Of a stretch of 64,000 nucleotides of DNA, positions 22,439-33,512 are shown piece after piece. The notes beneath the pieces are model-generated. The model did not search any database. It saw only the letters and a list, made by a program, of their open reading frames with translations, and was not told the DNA's origin. The stretch lies in assembly GCA_036346255.1 (NCBI GenBank), contig CM070632.1, positions 19,609,408 to 19,673,407 on the forward strand, in the 5' to 3' direction. Every line of letters starts with the position of its first letter. The stretch's first letter is position 1. The stretch comes from Ampelocalamus luodianensis. Taxonomy: Eukaryota > Streptophyta > Magnoliopsida > Poales > Poaceae. The translations under genes were made by a program, and so were the position numbers.

Positions 22439-25287
22439 ATGGTTTAGACAATGAATGATTTCAAATTAGGTTTTTTGAATATGAATAAATGCTTAGCCTG
22501 ATTTTATTCTTTACTAAAATTAAAAAAATAGATGACATGTTGAATATGAGTTTGAGAGATTTTCAAATGATGGTCCGGAGGAGTTTACCTCTGTTATTTT
22601 GTATAAAAATAAAAATAAAAAACTTAGTTTGTGACTTGGAAAGTTATATTATATTATGAGACGTGTAAGAGGTGTATCTCATAAGTAGATAGGGGGAGAT
22701 CCTCACCCGGGTCAATTAAGAATAGAATACTGGTATATCCGACCTATGGGTAAGCGTACAACCACATGTACCGATATGGGATGACCTTAACTAATTAAGT
22801 CATCGAAATCTAGCTCTGCATGTTGGTGGGCCGTAGTAGTGCGAGCATGTGTGATTGCTCGAAGGGGTTCCCTTCACCACAGTGTTAGGAACAAAGCTTG
22901 CCGACACAATGAGGAATGACTCACTGAGACGGGGGTGTAGCCGGGTGAAGTAAGGGTGTTCATTCGCTGGGCTAGTGCAAGGTTAGGACTAAGTGATGTA
23001 AAGACTTCGATGCATACTCTAGACTACTTACCAAAGGTTAGTGAGTGGTTGTAGCGACGGATGCCGAATAAACTAGAGAATTCGTATGCTATCGATAAAG
23101 TTGTATACCTCTGCAGAGTGTAAATTTATTTAAATAGCTATGCTCACGGTGATGAGCGTGCTAAGTGTAGTATTGCCGGATATAGTTTTGGTTTTTAAAA
23201 AATAGTTCTTGATTAAAAATGAGGGAATAGTTTTGGTTGTTGATATTTGAGTTGAGTGTCATGTCTAGGGCTGAGAATAAGATGTTGATTGCAATCGAGG
23301 AGGGTTGCGATTTGTTATTTATCCAAGTACGTACTTGTTCTTCAATATCTATTGAACCGCTCTTTAAATCTCCATTGTAAAGTACTACTTATTGATATTG
23401 CAAATAAAACTTGTTTAATACTGAAAATAACTTATAACATAGAGCCTCATCCCTTGTTAGCCATGCATATATATAAACTTTGCGATACATTGCAAGTCTT
23501 ACTGAGTACGCAATGTACTTAATCTTGCTTAAATTGTTATTCAGAGTTAGAGGAGGGGCCTATATCGGACGACACATTTTTTTTGCATCTGGTATCGGAG
23601 GGTTCGGTGACGGGTCTTTCTAGGACTTGTTTCTTGTTTCTTACCCAAAGGTTTGGATGGGCAAACCGTTGTACTTTTTTGGTTTATGTACTATCACTAC
23701 TACAAAACAGATCATAGTAGACGTCTCATCACAGACGGTTCGTTTGGATCCGTCTGTGTTGTCTTATCACAGACGGTTTGTTTTGAAACCGTTTGTGATA
23801 GGTCATTATCACAGACGGTTCGTGATATGTCGTATATCACAGACGGTTCGTATCACGAACCGTCTGTGATACTTTACAGACGGTTCTTAGTACGAACCGT
23901 ATGTGATAATGTCATATATCACAGACGGTGGTTCGTCTGTGATACTTTACAGACGGTTCTTAGTATGAACCGTCTGTGATAATGACGTCATCACAGCGGT
24001 TGGTATTAAGAACCGTCTGTGACTTGAATTTTACCGTGACTTAAAATTTTCCTTACTCTCTGATTTTACCATGGCTTGAAATTTTTCTTACTATCTGATT
24101 TTACCATGGCTTGAATGCGTGCGCGGGAGGCAAAATATTTTGGTGTTTTTATATATTATGGCCGACCTCCTCTGGGCGCTCAGTCTCGCACTCCTGCAAT
24201 CCCGGTCCTCCTCTGGGCTCGATCCTCCCTTGCTCCCGCAGTCCTCCTCCGAGCTCTGGCTGGTCGCTGCTCCTGCGGTCCTCCTGCAGCTCCCGGCCCC
24301 CCGCTACTCCTCCGCGCTCCGGTCCTCCCTTGCTCCCGCAGTCCCCAACCTCCGATGGGTCTCTTCCTCCCCAACAGCTAAGAGTCGACGCCGACACCAA
24401 CGCTGACCTCCTCTAGTCCTCCTCCGATGCCGATGCCGACCTCATCCAGTCCTCCTCCGACGCTGACGTCTCTGGTATATAAGGTTCTGTTGGTACTTTT
24501 ATATATGATCTTCTGTTAGATTCAGATCCAGATTTGTATGTATGTGCTTGTTGTACTTGTGTTAGATTCATATCCAGATTTATGTTAGATTCTTCTCCAG
24601 ATTCTACTTATGTTGGTACTTGTATATGATCGAGTGTATGAGTGTATCCATGGCTTGAGAAATTTATTGGGAGACTTGGGACTTAGAATCCATATATGTG
24701 TATCAATGAATCCATGTTTGGGAGGCTTGGGAAATGACAGTGTATGTGTATGAGTGTATCCATGAAATTGCAATATTTTTTTTCAATCAAAAAAGCTATC
24801 ACAGACGGTTCTGAACAAGAACCGTCTGTGATAATTACCAACATAGACGGTTCTAGTTATGAACCGTCTATGATATCCATATATCACAGACGGTTCTAAT
24901 TATGAACCGCCGCGATATCACATATCATGACGGTTGGTAACTAGAACCGTCTCAGACAGACTTATCACGACGGTTTTTAACCGCCGCTTATCACAGACGT
25001 ACAAAAACACAGACGGTTCCGAACCGTCTGTGATGACTTTTTCTGTAGTAGTGTATGCTTTCGCTGTTTCATTCGCTACTTCTGATAGTTAAGCTTTTAT
25101 TTGGCCGGTTAACTTTTTAATGTAAAGTTTGCAATCGCTTAAGTTATGTATCATATTTATTTTCTATGTATGTATGGATGGATGTGCATGGATGCCATCG
25201 TTGTGGATGTACGTACTAGCCACTGATTATGGGACTAGTACGGTACATACACGAAGGCTTTGAATATTCAAAGTCTAGGATCCGACA
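22439..25287 (+). mobile_element. Gypsy LTR fragment, split by a CACTA element
   Basis: On the plus strand it ends GGATCCGACA at 25287. Read inverted it follows the solo LTR at 9186: TGTCGGATCC..., the GTACTCAGCAAG stretch (near 23510), the Met-like spacer blocks and the AATAACAGAGGTAAACCCCTC segment (22575-22615). It lacks the outer part of the LTR, since it starts abruptly at about 22439 next to copy A. A CACTA element (23695-25053) sits inside. Confidence 0.8.
23695..25053. mobile_element. Non-autonomous CACTA (En/Spm) element, TSD TAT
   Basis: It starts CACTACTACAAAA and ends TTTTCTGTAGTAGTG, with TAT duplicated on both sides (23692-23694 and 25054-25056), giving 1359 bp. The subterminal zones (23728-24010 and 24795-25035) hold many copies of ATCACAGACGGTTC in both orientations, often as palindromic pairs; these are the usual TnpA-type binding repeats. 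The core (24110-24480) is a CTCC-rich, internally repetitive GC block with no transposase. It needs a transposase supplied in trans. Confidence 0.92.
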
Positions 25288-25634
25288 TGCCCTGCGGCCT
25301 ACATGCTCTTTTCGTCGCTTGCCCTGCCTGCACTTGGCGCCTGTGCTAGGGTTCGCCGCCGCTGCACACCTGAGCTATCAAAAAAAAACTCGCGACCCGG
25401 CCATTTGATCTGGGCAACTACAGGCCAGGGGCATGCCTTAGCCTTTGGGGCTTTGTGTGCACGGACCTTCCTTAGCAATACAGCCCACCATCGATTGAAA
25501 CGGCCCAGGAAGTTCAGACCTCAGAAACCTTGTAGCGCCATGACCGTGACCGTCTTCTTTGACGCCGGCGTAAGATCTTGGGCGCTCGGCAGACGCAGTG
25601 GGAGGGGCGGTTCCCGGCTAGTGCTAGCTCTGGC
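25288..25634. other. Spacer before copia-type element, no gene seen
   Basis: GC-rich sequence with one 122-codon open frame (25303-25671) that runs into the next LTR and shows no known domain. It continues after the copia-type insertion at 27224. Confidence 0.4.
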
Positions 25635-25975
25635 TGTTGGAAATAATCTTGTTTTAGTTTTTAGTTTTTAGTTTTTGTTTTGGTTTCCGTATCCGAGTAG
25701 AAAAAGTTTTCCGTGTGCGTGTGTCAGTCGACTGGGATTTGCGTATATGCAGAGGCTACATATGTAAGCACGTATAGTCTTGTAACAAAAACATAGCAAG
25801 CAAGAGTTTAGAAGCATTGAGTCGAATCAATGTAAGCAAGGACGCAACCAGTGTGTTGAGTTGAGAAGAAAAGAAGTAAAGAAAAAGCTGCGTAGTGCAG
25901 CACCAAAATATCTTGTCTGTGATTACGTGCGTTCGTTCTTGTCTACTAGGGATTCTTCTTTGGTTTGTTCTAACA
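25635..25975 (+). repeat. 5' LTR of copia-type element
   Basis: 341 bp, ending TTTGTTCTAACA. It aligns with 26865-27223 with scattered substitutions, including a short repeated TTTTTAGTTTTTAG near its start. Confidence 0.85.
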
Positions 25976-26080
25976 GATAGTATCAGTGTGTTAATCTTGG
26001 TGCTATCTGAAAATCATATACAATAAGGCTAAGATCCGGGATGGGCTGTTCTGACGATCGATAATTACCCGATGTAGGCT

Positions 26081-26642
26081 ATGAAGATGAAGGCGAACAT
26101 GCGCACCCAGGGAGTCTGGGGTGCAGTCAATTCGAAGGCGAAGGACAAGGAGGTGAACGACAAGGTAGACCAGACGGTTTTGGCCATCATCTACCAGGCT
26201 ATGCCAGACTCAATGATGCGGCAGCTCATCGGCAAGGAGACGACGCGTGAGGAGTGGGTGACACTTCAGAAGATGCACGAGGGAGTTTATCAGGTGAGGG
26301 AGGTGCGACTCCAGATCTAATTTGCACACTGAGTTCGAGAATCTCCAGATGGGAGAAACCCAGTCGGTGGACGAGTTCGCCGGTAAGCTGATTTCACTGT
26401 ACAATCAGATTGTCTCTCTAAGCGACAAGATGGAGGAATCTATGGTAGTGAAGAAATATTTACGTTTGCTACCAGAAAAGATTGTACCTATCGTCACTAT
26501 GCTCATGTACTCCTCGGATCTGGAGACAATGAAGATCAAAGAAATCACCAGTTCCCTCAAGACGCATAAGGAACTACTCAGGGGTATCAGTCTCGTAACG
26601 AGCAGAGGTATTAATCCCGTAACTAGTAGTCATTGCTGTTGA
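26081..26642 (+). pseudogene. gag: Copia-type gag (UBN2-like) remnant
   Basis: The first frame (26081-26320) carries MKMKANMRTQGVWGAV, typical of the start of copia gag, and a region ending TTREEWVTLQKMHEG. After a one-base frameshift near 26320 the second frame (26322-26642) continues FENLQMGETQSVDEFAGKL, LSDKMEESMVVKKYLRLLPE and ITSSLKTHKELL. These are the helical blocks of the UBN2-type gag domain of plant copia elements. The CCHC zinc knuckle that should follow is not present. Gag would build the particle; here it is broken and cut short, and no pol follows. Confidence 0.8.
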
Positions 26643-26853
26643 AGGGAGATACAAGAAACGAGCGTGGACGCAGGCGTGCAAGGAAGAATGAATTCAGTCC
26701 AGGTGCGAGGCACAACTCAGGATGGAGCAAGCGCAGCGGTAGGGTGGTATCAGCCTGGGAAGAAACGGTGCACAGGAGTACAGGTAAAAGAAGAAGACTT
26801 GGAAGTTCAAATGCGTGAAAAGATTGACGTGATCAAGATAAAGAAATAAGATT

Positions 26854-26864
26854 AAGGGGGTGAA
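26854..26864 (+). other. Polypurine tract
   Basis: AAGGGGGTGAA directly abuts the 3' LTR start TGTTGG. It is the plus-strand primer of reverse transcription. Confidence 0.8.
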
Positions 26865-27223
26865 TGTTGGAAATAATCTTGTTTTAGTTTTTCCGTTTCT
26901 GTTTTGGTTTCCGTGTCCGAGTAGAAGAAGTTTTCCGTGTGCGTGTGTGAGTCGCCTGGGATTCGCGTACATGCAGAGGCTATATAAGCACGTACAGTCT
27001 TGTAATAATAACATAGTAAGCAAGAGTTTAGAAGCATTGAGTCGAATCAATGTAAGCAAGGAAGCAACCAGTGTGTTTGAGTTGAGAAGAAGAAAAGAAG
27101 TAAAGAAAAAGTTGCGCAGTGCAGCACCAAAATATCTTGTCCATTGTGATTACGTGAGTTCGTTGAGTTCCAGAGTGTTCTCGTTCTTGCCTACATGAGA
27201 TTCTTCCTTGGTTTGTTCCAACG
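26865..27223 (+). repeat. 3' LTR of copia-type element
   Basis: 359 bp. The terminal base is G where the 5' LTR has A (CAACG against TAACA). CTGGC follows. Confidence 0.85.
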
Positions 27224-27278
27224 CTGGCGGACGCCGGAGCTCGCCTGAATAGTTGGTCCGCCCTTGCCACGGACATCA

Positions 27279-28709
27279 ACATTAGCAGCGAACCGTCCGC
27301 ACCACCAACTCCCGGCTAAACACGCACGCACTAGAGTCCCCTCTAGCTAGATCGCTGGCTATGGTTAGCTAGCGCAACCTAGCACCTGGAGCAAGCAGTT
27401 ACATCCATGGGCTAGCTCGACCTAATTCAATTTGGCTGGTAGCTAGGGTTAGAGAAAAAAATTTACCTTTTTACCCTTTAGCGGAATGAACGTACATGCC
27501 AGTTCTCCTAAGTAGCAGCGTACAGGGACAAACGCATTTACGTATGCGTGGTCCATGCTTATATGGGTGCGACCAGGGATTCCTGAATGCTCAATTGCCT
27601 TTTGGTCCTGACGAGCATGTACTCGATCGACCAGTGATGGGCATTCAAGAACGCCCGGCCGGCCTATCTCGAATATACTCTCTCTCTCTCTCTCATCTGA
27701 TTAATTAACGGTTCGTTTTGGTGTGGCGCCAAAGGAACTTAACTATGATGAGAAATAATTGTCTTTCGAAAACGTAAAACAGCTTGTTATGGTATATATG
27801 AGCACCAAATAAACATGATTTTTTTTTCTTAAATGTTTTTGAAGGCGGTTCTTCATTTAGCAAACATCCTTTTCCAAATTTAAAAGAAAGACAAAAGAGA
27901 GAAATCCCCCGCTACTATAATTTAAAAGAAACTAGAAAAAAAGACAGAAGTTATTATTCACAGAAAAAATGTCTTTGGTATTTCCCCTAACTTGTTTTGA
28001 TATAATACTCCATAGACTACCTTCTCAAACTTTTCTGGAATTTTTTCATGTTGACTTGCTACTCAAACTAAAATGGTTTTCCAAGTTAGTTTTCAAAAGG
28101 ACGATGGCTTTTGCTAGATATATCATCTATTAACTACTACTACATGAAAAGGATGGACCAATGTGACAGCTCAATCTATTTTGTATTGATCAGCCCATTA
28201 GTTTCCTCGTCCTATCGAAAAAAATTAAATATGTACACTATTCTGAATTCACTAATACTGGTCCTACGTAAAATTAATTTGCTCTCATCAATCGCCGCAA
28301 GCCAGCGTACGTTGCTAACCGATATGGATCCAAACGGCTTAGATGCGCTCTGGTCCTTCACTCCCCGAGCTCAGCCTGTATAGTGCCCACACGTACGCAC
28401 CGCACCCTGAGCGCATCTAGACCGTTCGAATCCATATTTGATCACAAATGTTGTGCATCGCCGGTAATAGACCTCTGTGACAATGTACCACTGGGATCTA
28501 TATTGGATTAATTCAACAATTCATGCATACAGGGCCTGCCGCCCGGTGCCAAAAGAGTACGGAGATCAAGATTCACGCATGGACCACGCGCTGTGTGGTA
28601 TGTACGTGATGCATATGCCATATGTGAAGATGCGATGGTGATGGCATTAGCGTAATATAGCAACGATTAGGTGACAATGCATACAGTGATACAGCCATGC
28701 ACCCGGCCA
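27279..28709. repeat. Segmental duplication copy B
   Basis: 27279-27709 matches copy A. 27636-28709 matches copy C (28732-29932), from GGGCATTCAAGAACGCCC through GGTTCGTTTTGGTGTGGCGC to CAGCCATGCACCCGGCCA. The composition is intergenic, with no supported gene. Confidence 0.85.
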
Positions 28710-28731
28710 ATTTGGGGAGAGGTTGAAGGAA

Positions 28732-29932
28732 ATGGACATTCAAGAACGCCCGGCCGGCATAGCGCGCTCTCTCTCTCATCTGATTAATTAACCCTCACCC
28801 GGTTCGTTTTGGTGTGGCGCCAAAGGAACTTAACTATGATTAGAAACAATTGCCTTTTTGAAAACATAAAACTTAACTATGATTAGAAACAATTGCCTTT
28901 TTGAAAACATAATACAACTTGGTATCGTATATATGAGAACGAAATAAATATGATTTTTCTTATTGAAGGCGGTCCTTCATTTAGCGAACATCCTTTTCCA
29001 AATTTCGTGTGCAAATTCAATTTGTGTTGGGAGAGACAAAAGAGAAATCCCCCGCTACTATAATTTAAAAGAAACTAGGAAAAAAAAGAAAGAAGTTATT
29101 ATTCACAGAAAAGTTGTCCATTGTATTTCCCCTAACTTGTTTTTGATGTAATACTCCATAGACTACCTTCTCAAACTTTTCTGGAATTTTTTTCATGTTG
29201 ATTTGTTACTCAAACAAAAATGGTTTTCAAGTTAATTTTCAAAAGGACGATGGTTTAATTTTCACTAGATATATCATCTATTAACTACTACTACAAGAAA
29301 TGGATGGACCAAAGCGACCTCTCAGTTAATCTATTATGTATTGATCAGCCGATTAGTTTCCTCACTCTATCGAAAAAATACGGACACACTTGTTTAAATT
29401 TACTAATACCGGTCCTATGTAAAATTAATCCATTCTCATCAATCGTCACGAGCGATTAGTTTCCTCACTCTATCGAAAAAATACGGACACACTTGTTTAA
29501 ATTCACTAATACTGGTCCTATGTAAAATTAATCTGTTCTCATCAATTGTCACGAGCAAACATACGTTGCTAACCCATATAGATCCAGATGGCCTAAATGC
29601 GCTCCGGTCCTTCACTCCCGAGCACATCTAGACCGTCCGGATCCATATTAGATCGCAAATGCCGTGCGTTGCAGGAGATGGACCTCTGTGACAATATACT
29701 GCTGGGATCCATATTGGATTAATTCAACAATTCATGCATATAGTGCCCGCCGCCCGGTGCGAAAAGAATACGGAGATCAAGATTCACGCATGGACCGCGC
29801 GCTTTGTGGTCCGTACGTGATGCATGCCATATGCGTGTGAAGATGCGATGGTGATGGCATAAGCGTAATATAGCATCGATTAGGTGACGATGCATATAGT
29901 GATACAGCCATGCACCCGGCCATGAGTAGGAG
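28732..29932. repeat. Segmental duplication copy C
   Basis: Tandem partner of copy B, diverged by scattered substitutions and indels and longer by an internal 103 bp tandem repeat (29351-29556). Confidence 0.85.
29351..29556. repeat. 103 bp tandem repeat inside copy C
   Basis: GATTAGTTTCCTCACTCTAT begins at 29351 and again at 29454, with the whole 103 bp unit repeated and few changes. Copy B has a single unit. Confidence 0.9.
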
Positions 29933-31641
29933 GAGATCGAATGTCAAACTGTTGGAATTTGGCGAGATTCCCTGCCGGCCGTCACGTGAGAGGGTGGATG
30001 TCGTCGATGCATGTCTCATGACCCTGGCTTCACGGGATAGAATATGTGCATGCCTTGTGTCATACTCATACAGTATACTACTAGCACTACACTTTGGTCT
30101 ATAGCTTTTGGAATCAAATCTGATTGCCTTGCATGGACTCCTGTTTAGTGCTCTCTCCCCCTCTCTTCCCGCTAGCGCCAGTGTTCTGGTCTGTATTGTG
30201 AAATCTTACCCGTTTCCTATAGGGATTGCACTGTTTCACGAAATTCATGCGTATCCAAATGGAACTTTGGAAGATAAAATAACACAAAAAGGCTAAGCAA
30301 GAGGTGGCAGCTAGCTAGTAATTAATCCAGGAGTATTAGTTGGAACAGCTGGCCAATTTCTTCAGCTCCCCTCAAGTACATGTTCTGCTAATTAGCCACT
30401 AAACCACTAGCTACGTGGTCCATGAGAGCTTACAGCTAACAAAACCGTATCTCAAGAACATTTGGGAGAATGGAATGCTCCGCGGATTCTGCCCATATTT
30501 TTTCCTTTGACCTCTCTCTCTCACACACACCCCCTCCTCCTCGTCACTTCTCCATCCCAAGCAGGGAACCGGCAGTTATCCCTGGACAAAAAAACTACTA
30601 CTCATGCGATTCACAATGTTTGTCTATGGGATCGGGAGTATCTGTTTTTAAATATTTATCTATTGAGAAAATTAAGAGTGTAATCGTTATCGCACTGTTT
30701 CCACTCTCTACTCCCACATAAATTTATTCCTTGGTCTGTGCGCATGACTGGGCTGGATAACTATGCCCTGAAGGGCTTAGAGCTCAGATATTAACGGGAG
30801 AAAGTTACAACAGGTGAGTACATGACCCCACAAATTACAAAAAGAACGATAAACATAAAGAAAGTTACAAACAGATCATGGGTTCCCTGTTCTAAGCGCC
30901 CTTGCCGAGGAAGATGAAGGTGGAGATCTGGCTCGCCTTGCAACCATCAGCAAGCTTTCAACTTCATTATAAGCAGGAGTATAATCTTTGAGGATACAAT
31001 CATGAAGGAAAAGAGGTTACATACACAACTGATCGTCAAGCACAAAGCTGACATCTTATTGAATCTTAATTAAATTCTTCTATCACTAACTAGATCTTAA
31101 AAAAATAAGTTTACTCCAACAGTACGACCATCTTACGAGCGGAATCTTAATTATATGCTTCTACCGCGGTTGTTTCGCCTTGATTACTTACATTTAACTT
31201 CATCTGTGGATGGACGGGCGACCCTGAGATTTGACTGCAACAATAAAAACCAACGTACATGTATACGGAACATTGGGGTAGTATTGGCACTCCATATCCT
31301 AGAGACCCGAAGTTGGGAGTAAATGTTGCAGCGAGCTTTGAATCCAAAAGAAATCTACCTTAACTCGCAATCGTCTTGTACCATAGCTACCAGCTGACCA
31401 CACAGAAATTCTAAACCGTCAGAAAGAGCAAAAATCACAGTATATATATTTACTGAGTACAGCAACACTAGTGGTAGTATAGTAAAGGATTATATGTAAC
31501 CAGTGTGCATGTGCATACGAATATATGTTGCATGCAAGTGTACAGATCAGTGATACTGTGTTACTAGTCATGAGAGAGAGGGAAAGACCCAACAAGGTAG
31601 GCACAGTAGTACTGGGGAAGAAAAGGATGCACAGTGTGTAG
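29933..31641. other. Low-copy-looking stretch without a supported gene
   Basis: No long reading frame or known RNA gene. Short CT-rich and AT-rich tracts occur. A short minus-strand frame ending near 30890 (SQISTFIFLGKGA then stop) looks protein-like but is closed upstream by a stop. Confidence 0.35.
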
Positions 31642-31648
31642 TATAAAT
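31642..31648 (+). promoter_or_regulatory. Possible TATA box
   Basis: TATAAAT stands in a GTAGTATAAATGCTGCAG setting, followed by C-rich unique-looking sequence. No gene follows before the CACTA insertion at 31827. This rests on a motif only. Confidence 0.2.
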
Positions 31649-32359
31649 GCTGCAGGCCGTGGGTTGCAGTCACAACATAACTGCGGCATATCCTCCCCCG
31701 GCATGCAAATTATTAAGGCCATGATGGCAACCACTGTTCAGTTCATGCACTTTGCTTCTGCTCTGATGATGCAGATGGATGATCGGTAGCTGAGTACTAG
31801 AGATCAGGACTAGTCATGTTTGTACTCACTACAACAAAAAGGTTAATACTGGACGATTCATCATAGACGGTTGACCAAAACCGTCTGTATTACATGCAAT
31901 CACAAACGGTTTTGGTTTAGAGACCGTCTGTGTTACTGGCTGCGCTAAAAAAAACTGTCTGTGAAGAGGTAATATCACATACCGTTTATGGTGAAAACCG
32001 TCTGTGAAGTATCACAAACAGTTCTATTTAGAAATATCATAGACGATTTTCAACAAACAACTGTCTGTGATATTTCACAGACGGTTCTTAAAACGAACAG
32101 TCTGTGATAATTGTAAACTTCACAAACGGTTTTAAATTATAACTGTCTGTGATAATGTCGCTACAGTTCCTGGTGAGTTTCTTTGTCGTCGATGCGTCTC
32201 TTCGTCGCATCAATGCCGCTTCAATACCACTTCGGCTCCCCGATACGTCTCTTTGTCTCTCGAGTCGAATTTATTCCTTATTTTATAAAAAGGATCATCT
32301 GCCATCGAAGACGATCATCCCCACATATAAACTCTACAATATATACTTATAAAGCAGAA

Positions 32360-32905
32360 ATGGCTCATTCTTCTGTTTTCTTGTCGCCGACATTGATGAC
32401 CTTTCTGGCCATACTGTACAAGCACATCTCCAGCCGTACGTTGACGGAAGCCATGGAAGGATAATGTTTCAACAGTGTCCTCACTCCTCTGACCGAGGAT
32501 TTGCTGGAGCAGGTGACAGCCACCTTCCACCGTCTTGACATCCTTTTCCGCCACATCTTCCAGGTGATCTCCCACTTTCGGCGAATGTACCACATCATTG
32601 ATGTGGTCCTCCACAAGAACGTTGCATGTCTCCAGGAGCCTTGCCATCACTTGGACTGCTTAATCGAGGCGGCGGGCGACCGAATCGACCATGCTGAGAC
32701 CCCTCAAGCAAGGGAAGAGAGCCTATAAGCTCAAATTCTTCGTGATTCAACAGTCCGAGGGTCTTCGGGAGACATTCAAACGAGCGCTTCAGCGGGTGGA
32801 CGCATTTCGGGCTTCGTTCACTAATGATCACGAACCGTCCGATGCCGACGCCACCGCCAATGAAGTTTTGAAGACAGAGATAGCAGCCTACCTCCGCTAC
32901 TAGAA
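32360..32905 (+). pseudogene. Unrecognised ORF inside CACTA element, broken
   Basis: One frame runs from ATG at 32360 (MAHSSVFLSPTLMTFLAI) to 32728, interrupted by a single TAA at 32471-32473 or close by, after LTEAMEG. It carries TEDLLEQVTATFHRLDILFR and HIIDVVLHKNVACLQEPCHH. A frameshift near 32700 moves reading to a frame with KLKFFVIQQSEGLRETFKR and ending KTEIAAYLRY before TAG at 32901-32903. The predicted chain is helical, without a known domain. Good frame continuity over about 180 codons suggests an ancestral coding sequence, either captured from the host or an accessory frame of this CACTA family. Function unknown. Confidence 0.5.
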
Positions 32906-33044
32906 AAACTTTGTTTATTAGGTTTCTACTTTTTTTAATCTTTGTAAGAAGTGACTGGTGATGCTGTTTGCCCATATGTAAATTCTAAAATGAAAAAAAA
33001 AATCTAGTTTGGAGATGAAGTTACTATATTATATGTTGAACTAT

Positions 33045-33300
33045 ATATCACAGACAGTTTAGTGGAACAAATATCCGTATATGATATGTATCATAGTTAA
33101 AGCAAATTTTCAATATTATTTAAATGACAAAAATTACATATAAACATGTAATTTTTTTATGTCATGTAAATATATACATGATAATATGCTCAAAACATAG
33201 AAGTTGAGAACAACCATATCACAGACAGAGACGAACCGTCCGTGATATGAGACCATATCACGGACGGTTCTATTATGGAACCGTGAGTGATAAGTATCAC
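33045..33300. repeat. Internal cluster of CACTA subterminal repeats
   Basis: ATCACAGACAG, GAACCGTCCGTGATAT, ATCACGGACGGTTC and GAACCGTGAGTGATA units occur in the middle of the element, followed by CACTTTTTATTAGTAGG, which resembles a decayed CACTA end. Confidence 0.6.
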
Positions 33301-33475
33301 TTTTTATTAGTAGGAGCCCATTAGGGTTTGCACCCTAACTGGCCACTCCCCAGCGCCCTTACTCTCGCTCGTTCCCCTCCCCACCTAAGTGCCCCTGACC
33401 TCGACACCATCACCCGACCCCAACGTCGACGCCGCCCTTCTTCCCGTTGCCGCCGGTTGTGACCCCACGGTTCAA

Positions 33476-33512
33476 TGCACAAGACACTCGTACGATAAGA
33501 GTGTCTTGTGCA
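33476..33512. repeat. 14 bp perfect hairpin
   Basis: TGCACAAGACACTC and its exact inverse GAGTGTCTTGTGCA are separated by nine bases inside the CACTA element. Confidence 0.85.

Larger units (their letters stand above)
25635..27223 (+). mobile_element. Copia-type LTR retrotransposon keeping gag only, TSD CTGGC
   Basis: Two LTRs (25635-25975 and 26865-27223) both begin TGTTGGAAATAATC. CTGGC flanks both sides (25630-25634 and 27224-27228). A primer site follows the first LTR (25978-25990, TAGTATCAGTGTG) and a polypurine tract AAGGGGGTGAA (26854-26864) precedes the second. The interior holds only gag remains. Protease, integrase, RT and RNase H are all absent, so the copy is deletion-derived or non-autonomous. 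Confidence 0.9.

Noticed and set aside
24111..24416. Overlapping frames rich in Pro, Ser and Leu
   Set aside because: They come from the repetitive CTCC-rich core of the CACTA element.
23695..25053. The regular repeats as a CRISPR-like array
   Set aside because: The repeats are in both orientations with irregular spacing in a plant element with CACTA ends and a 3 bp duplication; they are transposase-binding subterminal repeats.
30880..30955. A protein-like C-terminus on the minus strand (SQISTFIFLGKGA then stop)
   Set aside because: The frame is closed by a stop about 20 codons upstream, and I could not tie it to a family or find a neighbouring exon.
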